A stretch of 64,000 bases of DNA from Idiomarina seosinensis_A (lineage in GTDB: Bacteria > Pseudomonadota > Gammaproteobacteria > Enterobacterales > Alteromonadaceae), in contig NZ_CP085211.1 in NCBI RefSeq assembly GCF_044797955.1, positions 496,001 to 560,000 on the forward strand, given 5' to 3'. Positions within the stretch are counted from its first letter, which is position 1. Every line of letters begins with the position of its first letter. Below the pieces are notes generated by a model. That model had not been told where the DNA came from. It saw only the letters and a list, made by a program, of their open reading frames with translations, and ran no database searches. Both the position numbers and the translations under genes were made by a program. Below, piece by piece: positions 25,326 to 32,753 of the stretch.

Positions 25326-27248
25326 TTATAAGCCGTTTTCTTTTTGTTCGAGTAAATACCAAATAACCTGCTGTTTATCACCTTGACGCATGTACTCCTG
25401 CGGTAGCGTCTTCAGCCGGGTTAACAGATCATAGCCCACCGGATTGCCACTATCCCATGGCATGGCCAGCCCCAGGGTCTGCGAGCGTGGTGAACCATCG
25501 TCATAGCCGACGAGGTCGTTGTACATCAGGTAGGGTACATCGCTAAGCCGCTGGTACACATAATTGCCATTTCCGTCATTATAAAATACCGATAAGCCCG
25601 GCGAACAAAGAGTTAAGTCCGTACAATTACTCTCACCACCCGTCAGATCGACAATATCGTCCAAACCGTCTTTATTAAAGTCGAGGATATAAAAGGTCCC
25701 CTCGCCATTATTATTGCTGTCCGCGCGTTGACCCAGACGATCACTGTTATTAATCAGCCGCTCCGTCTCCTCAACCAGGTCGCCCTTATCGGTTATTGCA
25801 AACAAACGTAAATAACGGCCATCGTAGTATTTATCCAGCCGCGTCTGGGAAACCAGCAGCTCATCGCCCGGGTGCTCGTCAATTAGGTCAGCCATCAGGG
25901 CATAATTGGTGTGGGTAATGTCATTACCCCAGTACCCTTCAGGTAAGGTGATAACCTGCGGACTGTTGTCACGTGCCAGCGAGTCGCCAGAGTGATTACT
26001 TAACAGAATTTGACTGCGCCCCAGTGAGTCATCAAAAGACAAAAGCGAATAGTCCAGGATCGCCAGGTCGGTTAAGCCATCGCCGTTCATATCACCGGCG
26101 GCAGAAGCCAGCGGCGTTGACCACTGCGAGTTTTCGGTAAAATAACGGTTACTGTCTTCGGTAAAAGTCCCGTCGCCATTATTGAGAACAACAGACATCC
26201 CCACATAAAAATCCATATGACCATCATTATTGATATCGCCTACGGCTAAATTGTGGCCAAAAGCTGAGCTGCCATCGCCAATGGTCATATCCAGCTTGTC
26301 GGTGGCATCCACCAACTGACCCTGGCCGTTACTGAGTAAGATAATGGGTAACTCTTCTCCGACAAACAGCTCACCTTCAGCTTGCTGTTCTTCACTGGCC
26401 GGCAGTGCTCCGCCGCTGACAACCAGGTCATCGGCACCGTCACCGTTAAAATCAGCCACCGCCATTCGGTAAGGCTGATGCCGGACCAGTTTTTCATGCT
26501 CTAGGATAATCTCGTTGTTTAATTCCAGGCCGCCGCTTTCCGTGCCCTGAAAGATAAATACAGTGCCCGGGTATTCGTTTAAATCCCGTTGCGCACGGTG
26601 AGGCGAATAGCTGATAGATACCGCCAGATCCTCCAGGTCATCGTTATTAAAATCGCCGCGAACATTGTCACCCACCATCATGGAGAAATTAGTGAATTCA
26701 AAGCAGTCTGTGGGTGAGGGATAACAATGACTGCGAGGTGGGTCGAACTGCTGTATATCATACACATTAAGCCCGAGTTGCGCAGCACGCCACGCATCAG
26801 TCTCGTGTACTGCTTGATCATTTAGCTTAAGTGAGTGGTAACTATCAGCATAAAGCCGAGAGTTATCATTATTTATTGCAACATCAACTGTCTGGCTGTC
26901 GATAACTTCCCCGTCCTGTATCAGCTCAATCGTTAACTGCGCATGAGTACTGGCAGTAACCTCCGGCAGCGACAGCCTTACAGTTTTATCTGTTGTCTCA
27001 ATACCAAGTTCCGGCCCCTGCGACTGCGCCACAGTAAATTCGAGGTCGTCATCGGTATCCCAGCTGACCTGAATCTCGGTTTGTTCTGTTTCAGTCGCTT
27101 CCACGGTACCGATGGAATCAAGCGAAGCAGGCTCCGGCTCGGGTGCTGAAACAGATGGCGCCGGGTCATCGGCACCGCCGGAGCTGCCCCCGCAAGCTGA
27201 TAAAATCGCGGCAGTTAACACAGTAAGCAGCAATAGTTGTGGTTTCAT
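25326..27248 (-). CDS. FG-GAP/VCBS-repeat lipoprotein
   Basis: A 640-residue lipoprotein starting at 27248 (MKPQLLLLTVLTAAILSAC, lipobox LSAC). The open frame extends 55 codons further upstream, but that part is translated REP array and carries no signal. After a low-complexity linker and an Ig-like region (about 40-160), the rest holds several calcium-binding FG-GAP/VCBS motifs of the D-x-[ND]-x-D-G type (DFNGDGADDLVVSGG, DINNDGHMDFYVG, DMNGDGLTDLAIL, DFNKDGLDDIVDL), which form a seven-bladed propeller-like fold in relatives. It is probably a surface or periplasmic binding protein; the ligand is unknown. No enzyme motif is seen. Confidence 0.82.
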   Translation of the reverse strand: MKPQLLLLTVLTAAILSACGGSSGGADDPAPSVSAPEPEPASLDSIGTVEATETEQTEIQVSWDTDDDLEFTVAQSQGPELGIETTDKTVRLSLPEVTASTHAQLTIELIQDGEVIDSQTVDVAINNDNSRLYADSYHSLKLNDQAVHETDAWRAAQLGLNVYDIQQFDPPRSHCYPSPTDCFEFTNFSMMVGDNVRGDFNNDDLEDLAVSISYSPHRAQRDLNEYPGTVFIFQGTESGGLELNNEIILEHEKLVRHQPYRMAVADFNGDGADDLVVSGGALPASEEQQAEGELFVGEELPIILLSNGQGQLVDATDKLDMTIGDGSSAFGHNLAVGDINNDGHMDFYVGMSVVLNNGDGTFTEDSNRYFTENSQWSTPLASAAGDMNGDGLTDLAILDYSLLSFDDSLGRSQILLSNHSGDSLARDNSPQVITLPEGYWGNDITHTNYALMADLIDEHPGDELLVSQTRLDKYYDGRYLRLFAITDKGDLVEETERLINNSDRLGQRADSNNNGEGTFYILDFNKDGLDDIVDLTGGESNCTDLTLCSPGLSVFYNDGNGNYVYQRLSDVPYLMYNDLVGYDDGSPRSQTLGLAMPWDSGNPVGYDLLTRLKTLPQEYMRQGDKQQVIWYLLEQKENGL

Positions 27249-27294
27249 AATGACCTCGTTAATGAGTCTGGTTTTTGCGGCGCTGAGAAGTTCA

Positions 27295-27684
27295 CGTGCG
27301 TCAGGACGCACGGTACGAGGTGGGGCAGTAGGTCGCGTCCTGACGCGACAGAGGTCCACGTGCGTCAGGACGCACGGTACTTGTCGCAGAAATCCACGTG
27401 CGTCAGGACGCACGGTACGGGATGGGGCAGGTAGGTCGCGTCCTGACGCGACAGAAATTCACGTGCGTCAGGACGCACGGTACGGGATGGGGCAGGTAGG
27501 TCGCGTCCTGACGCGACAGAAATTCACGTGCGTCAGGACGCACGGTACGGGATGGGGCAGGTAGGTCGCGTCCCGACGCGACAGAGGTCCACGTGCGTCA
27601 GGACGCACGGTACTTGTCGCAGAAATTCACGTGCGTCAGGACGCACGGTACGGGGTGGGGCAGTAGGTCGCGTCCCGACGCGAC
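27295..27684. repeat. REP array between two minus-strand genes, entering the metalloprotease frame
   Basis: Nearly identical units of a CGTGCGTC-stem element, GATGGGGCAG-type spacer, GTAG plus GTCGCGTC-stem element and an AGAAATTCA or AGAGGTCCA spacer, repeated about five times. The sequence is very similar to the 25010-25276 array on the other side of the FG-GAP gene. Its right end forms the last codons and stop of the metalloprotease gene. Confidence 0.93.
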
Positions 27685-30626
27685 AGAAGTCGCAGTGAGC
27701 GCAGCGAGCCAAGTGCGGCCAACACCAACAACATCCAGCCGGCACTACCGCCGCTGGAGCCACTGGTTGTCTCCTCGACCGGTGGTAACGGCGCGGGTGT
27801 GACTTCGGCGGTGAACGAGTAGCTGGCGGTATCGCTGGCGCCCTCGCTGTCGGTTACTATCACCTCAACCGTGTACGAGCCTTCGCTGTTCGCGGTTATC
27901 GTCACCTCATTGGTATCAACACCGGTTAAGGTCAAGTCACTGCCGTCTCTTTGCTGCCATTGATAGGTTAATGCATCGCCGTCCGGGTCTGAAGCGGAGG
28001 CCGACAGCGTAAAGCTTTCGTCAACCTCAACGGTGCTGACCGAACCGTCAATGCTGACCGTCGGCGCCCGGTTAACCGAACCATTACCATCACCTTCGGC
28101 GATACTTAAATCCAGAGAATAGACAATCTTGCCACCGTCGACATAATCCAGTACCACCTGAAACTCATAATCCCCGGCCTCTAGCTGACCGATATTAAAC
28201 ACAAAGCGGTTATCCTGCTGCGACTCGGGCGTGTCGTACACCACATCTTCGGCACCGGCCACCAAACGGCGAATTTCCAGCGTATCCCAAAACGAGTTAT
28301 CGGCAAGATCCGCCAGGGTCACTTCCAGTAAAATGTCCTGGCCTTCCACCAGTTCCGATAAAACCTGCACGTCCTGAACCCGATTACCGTCTTCGGCGTA
28401 TCCGGTCAGCGACAAGGTGACCTGCTGATCCGCACGCTCGCCCCAGCGGGCCAGCATTTTCCACTCACTGTTACTGCTAATGGTCACCGGATCGCCTTCA
28501 ACCTGAATGCGACGCTGAGTCGCCACATCACCCTCGGTTACGTTATAAGAAAAGCCCGGCAGGCGGATATCACCGGTTTGCTCCACAGTCACAGAAGCGT
28601 CCGTGGGCAGGTTGTTCAGCAACACCCTGATGTCGTAGGGCTGCTCGTTCAGTAAAAACTCGCCCTGTTCAAAAAAGCCGTAGGCCGGGCTTTTCCGCGG
28701 CTCACGGGGTGTATCGCCAAGCCAGAGTACCGACGAAACCTGGTACTCATTAAAGTTAGTATTTACCAGCGCTAAGGGCAGCTGGTAGGGGTTGCGCAAG
28801 TCATCAGCCGTAAATTCAGCCGTCAGTTCATTAGGCCTTTTTAACAGAGTCAGTGTTGCCGTGCGCTGCGCACCATCGCCACTGATACTGACATCAAACC
28901 ATTCGCTGGCCTGTGCGATACCCTCCGTTAACGCCGGGCGCGAGCCATCTGCCGCTGTATAAGTTGCCAGCGCAATGTCGCCGTTAGCCAGGCTCTCGTC
29001 AGAAACCATAAAGTTAATCGCGTACTCGTTAATGCCATCTTCCACCCATAACGCATTGCTCTGGGTCAGCAGATAAGCCGGCTGAGCTCCGCTTTGGTCA
29101 AGATTGGCCTGGTATTCGCCAATCGGCCGGTAGCCTTCACCGGCATTACGCTGCGGAGCTAAAACACAAGCCCGCAGCTGGTTGGTATCAATTAAAGTCC
29201 CCTCAGCCGACCTGCCCGTGACCTCAGTCGCTGCAGCAATTTGCGAGGCGCTGAAAAAACGGTTGGTACTGCAGGCGCGGTTTAACAAAAGGTGAGTTTC
29301 ATCTGACCAGCCCGTCCAGGTTAAGGTGGCAGCACCGTCGCCGTCCGGGGTCAGGCTCATCGGTGCGTAGTCCTGGTGGCTGGAATAACCCGCGGCCCAG
29401 GGCAGTGTCAGCCCTAAAGCCCTGCTGGCATTTGCAGCTTCAACCACCGCCTCAGACTCGCCGGCGGGTTCACCGTCAATAATGACAGCGGGATTAGAAA
29501 AAACAGGCGCCGGTTCGCAGGCAGCCCCGTCAAAAACATCGGTGCAGCTGCTTTGGTACGCCATAGTCGAATAAAAAGCACCGGAAGGTTCAATGTAACC
29601 ATAAGGAATGTGATTATCGAACGACTCGCCGGCACCGTCTTCGTTATTGGTCAGGGTATAGCGGTCGTGATACAGGCCTAAATTATGACCCAGCTCGTGG
29701 GCAAAAGCGCCGCTGCCAAGGCAGCCGTAATTGGTGTAAGCGATATGAAAATCAAGGGAGGTGGCGTTAAATTCATTATTTAAGTCAATCTCGCTGGAAA
29801 CAAACGCCTGCCCGCAGACCTGGTCGGTAATGCCGATGTAATGCACCACGTCCGCATCGTAGACATCTTTTAAGCGCTGAACCTCGCCGCTTTGCACCAG
29901 CTCATCCAGCACATCGTCGGTGGGTGAATTAATGTAGCGGTCGGTGGTGCTGGGTAACTTAACCGCATGGGTGCCGATAATCCGGTGATCATAAGTCAGT
30001 TCAGAGTTAGAAAAAATGGTGCGGGTCAGGTTTTCTGCCCCCTCCAGGTCCGTTTCAAACTGCCGACCAATGCTGTTAACCCGGGCAGGCAGACGGGGAT
30101 CAAACAGCACCAGGGTATCAACCCGGGTTAACTGCTCATCGGCCGGTGCAGGGGACAGCATAGGTTCATTATTAACCGTGTCCGCCACATTCGGCTGCCA
30201 CGCCTGGCCCTCTGGTACATCGTTAAAATCATCGCGTCGGGGACGCGAGCTACTGGGTTGCAGAGGTTCCTTACGCAATCCAGCGGCGACCTGTTTTATT
30301 TCGGTGCCGGCGTCCGACTGATAAATCTTGGTCATCGAGCCGTCGCGGTGCTGCAGTACCGTTAAGGTCACATCAGGGCCTTGCTGGATAAATCCGCGGT
30401 AGGCGTTTTTACCATTAACCTGCTGCAGGGTCTGCAGGACAAAAAAACCGTCATCAGGGCGGCTGGATTCGGCAATCTGTAGTTGTTGCGCGTCTAAGGT
30501 AAGGGTTGAGCCAGCGATTAAGTTGCCCCCGTCAATAAGTTGATGCACGTCCGGCCAGGCATTTGAACTGAGCGCTGCTGCAGGCAAAGATAACAGGGTA
30601 GCCAGGGTTAGCGGTAAAAAACGCAT
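27636..30626 (-). CDS. Secreted zinc metalloprotease (reprolysin-like) with PKD domain, GlyGly-CTERM-like tail and REP-derived C terminus
   Basis: A 996-residue exported protease. It has a signal peptide (MRFLPLTLATLLSLPAAAL) and a propeptide-like region. The catalytic zinc motif HELGHNLGLYHD near residues 309-320, with later Met-turn candidates (YSTMAY), places it with M12/metzincin-type peptidases. A PKD/Ig-like domain spans about 850-945 (PTVSIDGSVSTVEVDESF, DPDGDALTYQWQQRDG). SGSSGGSAGWMLLVLAALG followed by Arg residues near 955-978 looks like a GlyGly-CTERM sorting signal processed by rhombosortase. The final ~15 residues (SRRDATYCPTPYRAS) and the TGA stop come from two REP elements. Another REP at 30232-30253 encodes SSRPRR near residue 127. 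Confidence 0.85.
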   Translation of the reverse strand: MRFLPLTLATLLSLPAAALSSNAWPDVHQLIDGGNLIAGSTLTLDAQQLQIAESSRPDDGFFVLQTLQQVNGKNAYRGFIQQGPDVTLTVLQHRDGSMTKIYQSDAGTEIKQVAAGLRKEPLQPSSSRPRRDDFNDVPEGQAWQPNVADTVNNEPMLSPAPADEQLTRVDTLVLFDPRLPARVNSIGRQFETDLEGAENLTRTIFSNSELTYDHRIIGTHAVKLPSTTDRYINSPTDDVLDELVQSGEVQRLKDVYDADVVHYIGITDQVCGQAFVSSEIDLNNEFNATSLDFHIAYTNYGCLGSGAFAHELGHNLGLYHDRYTLTNNEDGAGESFDNHIPYGYIEPSGAFYSTMAYQSSCTDVFDGAACEPAPVFSNPAVIIDGEPAGESEAVVEAANASRALGLTLPWAAGYSSHQDYAPMSLTPDGDGAATLTWTGWSDETHLLLNRACSTNRFFSASQIAAATEVTGRSAEGTLIDTNQLRACVLAPQRNAGEGYRPIGEYQANLDQSGAQPAYLLTQSNALWVEDGINEYAINFMVSDESLANGDIALATYTAADGSRPALTEGIAQASEWFDVSISGDGAQRTATLTLLKRPNELTAEFTADDLRNPYQLPLALVNTNFNEYQVSSVLWLGDTPREPRKSPAYGFFEQGEFLLNEQPYDIRVLLNNLPTDASVTVEQTGDIRLPGFSYNVTEGDVATQRRIQVEGDPVTISSNSEWKMLARWGERADQQVTLSLTGYAEDGNRVQDVQVLSELVEGQDILLEVTLADLADNSFWDTLEIRRLVAGAEDVVYDTPESQQDNRFVFNIGQLEAGDYEFQVVLDYVDGGKIVYSLDLSIAEGDGNGSVNRAPTVSIDGSVSTVEVDESFTLSASASDPDGDALTYQWQQRDGSDLTLTGVDTNEVTITANSEGSYTVEVIVTDSEGASDTASYSFTAEVTPAPLPPVEETTSGSSGGSAGWMLLVLAALGSLRSLRLLSRRDATYCPTPYRAS
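30232..30253. repeat. REP element inside the metalloprotease gene
   Basis: A CTCGCGTC-stem palindrome ending CTAC on the plus strand, translated in frame on the minus strand as SSRPRR in the propeptide region, well before the catalytic domain. Confidence 0.8.
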
Positions 30627-30818
30627 AAAGTATCCTTGTCTTTATTTTTAACATAACTTTTACATAAATGCCTGCCGCTAAGCAAGTCGCGCCAATGCTT
30701 AAATGATAGAAAACCGCTTGCAAATTAGCCGGCTCCGCGCTACAGTTGGTGGTAATCATCCGCAGTGACGCGGAGTGATTGGCCAATCTAGAATACGAAT
30801 ACACATTGAGGTGTAATT

Positions 30819-31148
30819 ATGAAAAAACTTACAGCATTATTTGCTGCTGCGTTGTTGGCGTGCGCGCCTGCAATCGCTGCTCCGCAAACGGGTGCAGAAG
30901 CTGGCGGCGTTAGCGCTACCGGTATCGGTGCTATGTCAACAGCGTCAGTCGCAGCCATAGCAGTAGGCGTTGCGGTCGCGGTTGCTGCTGTTGCCGACGG
31001 CGATGACGATGATGGTGGTGTTGATCCAACAGACCCAACGGATCCGACCGATCCTACGGATCCAACTGATCCGCCGGGCACTACAACCAGCACGGCAACA
31101 AGCACCAGCACTAGTACAAGCACTAGCACAACGACTTCGACTAACTAA
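30819..31148 (+). CDS. gfcA: GfcA/YjbE-like small exported protein
   Basis: A 109-residue protein with a signal peptide (MKKLTALFAAALLACAPAIAA), a Gly/Ala-rich hydrophobic stretch (about 35-60), an acidic DGDDDDGG segment, five DPT repeats (from a 9-bp tandem repeat) and a Thr/Ser-only tail. The arrangement and place in front of three gfcBCD-like genes match E. coli GfcA/YjbE, the Thr-rich first protein of the group 4 capsule and yjb operons, whose role is unclear. The name rests on layout and composition, as such sequences align poorly. AGGTG precedes the ATG. A strong terminator follows the gene, so downstream genes may be expressed by partial read-through. Confidence 0.7.
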   Translation: MKKLTALFAAALLACAPAIAAPQTGAEAGGVSATGIGAMSTASVAAIAVGVAVAVAAVADGDDDDGGVDPTDPTDPTDPTDPTDPPGTTTSTATSTSTSTSTSTTTSTN

Positions 31149-31168
31149 TCATTAGTCTGGTAAAAGAT

Positions 31169-31200
31169 AAAAGACCGCCCTTACCTAAGGGCGGTCTTTT
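31169..31200 (+). terminator. Terminator or attenuator between gfcA and gfcB
   Basis: AAAAGACCGCCC (31169-31180) pairs with GGGCGGTCTTTT (31189-31200) across a short loop. Being inside an apparent operon, it probably attenuates gfcB and later genes. Confidence 0.88.
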
Positions 31201-31239
31201 CGTTTATACTGCCCGAAAATCAAAATAAGCGTAACAACT

Positions 31240-31947
31240 GTGGCTGCAACACTTACTCAACTTTTATCGGCTTTAATCTTTATCGTTCTGCTGTCTGGCT
31301 GTGGTTCACGCATCGACTCGATGCAGGAAACCATCGGCTATGCCGTTTTCGGCAAGCCGGATGTTACCCTCAGTGCTGAGGAAATTGCCGAGCAGTCGTT
31401 TCCGTTACAGTACCTTACCCTGGGCGAGCAAAGCCGTATCACTCTGGGCCTGGGTTTTGATGACAAAGGTCTGTATAAATGGCTTTCCGGGTCGCAGGAA
31501 GTGATGGTGACTAAAAATGGCCGCATTGTGCAAACCCAGGGACTGGTCGCGCAGGGTCAACAACAGGATCTTGAGTGGGTCAGCGATCTTGATCATGATC
31601 CGCTGGCCTGTATTACTGCAGGAGGCAGTGATTGCGCGCAGCGCTGGTCGGCAGAGGTGCAGCTGGGTAGCGGGCTAAATTCTCGTACCCTGCGGGTTAA
31701 CAGTCTATTCAGCCCCCGGAGTATTGAAACACTGCGGGCCCCTGATGGCACTCAATTATCCGTACAGCGCTGGCAGGAGCACGTGACATCGGGTGATCAC
31801 AGTTGGAGCAATTGGTACTGGGTAGAGCAGCAGACCCACCGGGTGGTCAAAAGCGAGCAACAGTTAAGTCTGAGCTTCCCCCGGGCGCACAGCGAAGAAA
31901 TAAAACCCTATGTGCGCGATCTTAACGCTGGAGAAGCCCCGCAATGA
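31240..31947 (+). CDS. gfcB: GfcB/YjbF-like outer-membrane lipoprotein
   Basis: A 235-residue lipoprotein read from a GTG at 31240, with lipobox LSGCG near residues 19-23. The body matches the YjbF/GfcB family style (SMQETIGYAVFGKPDVTLSAEEI, WYWVEQQTHRVVKSEQQLS). In E. coli GfcB is an outer-membrane lipoprotein needed for group 4 capsule assembly, and YjbF serves an exopolysaccharide. It overlaps the next gene by four bases (ATGA), indicating translational coupling. The GTG start is required by the signal sequence; the next in-frame ATG is far inside the protein. Confidence 0.8.
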   Translation: MAATLTQLLSALIFIVLLSGCGSRIDSMQETIGYAVFGKPDVTLSAEEIAEQSFPLQYLTLGEQSRITLGLGFDDKGLYKWLSGSQEVMVTKNGRIVQTQGLVAQGQQQDLEWVSDLDHDPLACITAGGSDCAQRWSAEVQLGSGLNSRTLRVNSLFSPRSIETLRAPDGTQLSVQRWQEHVTSGDHSWSNWYWVEQQTHRVVKSEQQLSLSFPRAHSEEIKPYVRDLNAGEAPQ

Positions 31948-32753
31948 AAAGTTTTTTCTGGCACAGCCTTTTGCTGCTGGCAGTGACACTGGTGGCCAGC
32001 ACCGTCAGCGCCCAGCAACGTATCAATGTCGTGGTTCAGTACCCCGGGCTGCAGCAAAACGACACAACGCTGCAATACAGTCAGCCGACCCGCTTAAGCC
32101 AGGTACTGGACGATGCCATTGCACCGCTTAACCCTCAGCAGCTGGCGCAAATTAACTGGTCGCGCGCGCGGTTAGGTAGTGACACTTTAAACCAGCAGTT
32201 TGCCGAAAAAAGACAGCAAGTCACGGATCAGCTGGCCGGGCTGGCGGATTTCTGGCAGCAGCGCGGCCGCCATAAATACCGCGCCGGGGCGGACTACCTG
32301 CGTCGGCAGCTTAACGACTTACGCTATTTTCCGGCGTTTTACATGGGCATCGAACTCGATCGTACCCGCACCGTCTTGCAGCAAAACCCTTTGTTAAGTG
32401 TCGCCGATGGCAACACTTTTTATTTGCGGCTTGCGGCCGGCCTGCCGCCGGTGCGCGATTTAGGACTGGATGCCAAAAGCACTGCCGCCGCGGATACCCA
32501 GGCCTTTGCTCTGGCCCCTAACGGCGACATTGCTCAGGTACCCACAGGCTTATATAACCGCAATCAGACCCCCCAGTGTTACGCTCATCGCGTGAGTAAC
32601 CCTTTACATAATAAGTACACCGGACAATGTGCAACGCCGGTGACCTTAGCGCCCGTGCATTTATTGCACATTCATGCGCTGGCAGAGGATTACAAAAAGC
32701 TTAACAGTAACATTGCCGAAATCCTTAAATTCGCCATCGGAGATGCGCAATGA
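31944..32753 (+). CDS. gfcC: GfcC/YjbG-like periplasmic polysaccharide export protein
   Basis: A 269-residue periplasmic protein with a signal peptide (FFWHSLLLLAVTLVASTVSA|Q). GfcC of E. coli has two beta-grasp domains like those of Wza and a C-terminal amphipathic helix and is thought to act with the export channel. Family-like features are the opening strand INVVVQYPG and the closing HLLHIHALAEDYKKLNSNIAEILKF. It overlaps gfcB and gfcD by four bases each, so the three are coupled. The assignment relies mainly on operon order together with length. Confidence 0.78.
   Translation: MKSFFWHSLLLLAVTLVASTVSAQQRINVVVQYPGLQQNDTTLQYSQPTRLSQVLDDAIAPLNPQQLAQINWSRARLGSDTLNQQFAEKRQQVTDQLAGLADFWQQRGRHKYRAGADYLRRQLNDLRYFPAFYMGIELDRTRTVLQQNPLLSVADGNTFYLRLAAGLPPVRDLGLDAKSTAAADTQAFALAPNGDIAQVPTGLYNRNQTPQCYAHRVSNPLHNKYTGQCATPVTLAPVHLLHIHALAEDYKKLNSNIAEILKFAIGDAQ

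Noticed and set aside
27249..27413. N-terminal extension of the FG-GAP lipoprotein by 55 codons
   Set aside because: It is REP array sequence ahead of a perfect lipoprotein signal; the ATG at 27248 is the sensible start.
1023..27684. CRISPR arrays
   Set aside because: Repeats are short palindromes with variable spacing, two orientations and repeated spacers, and no cas genes are present.
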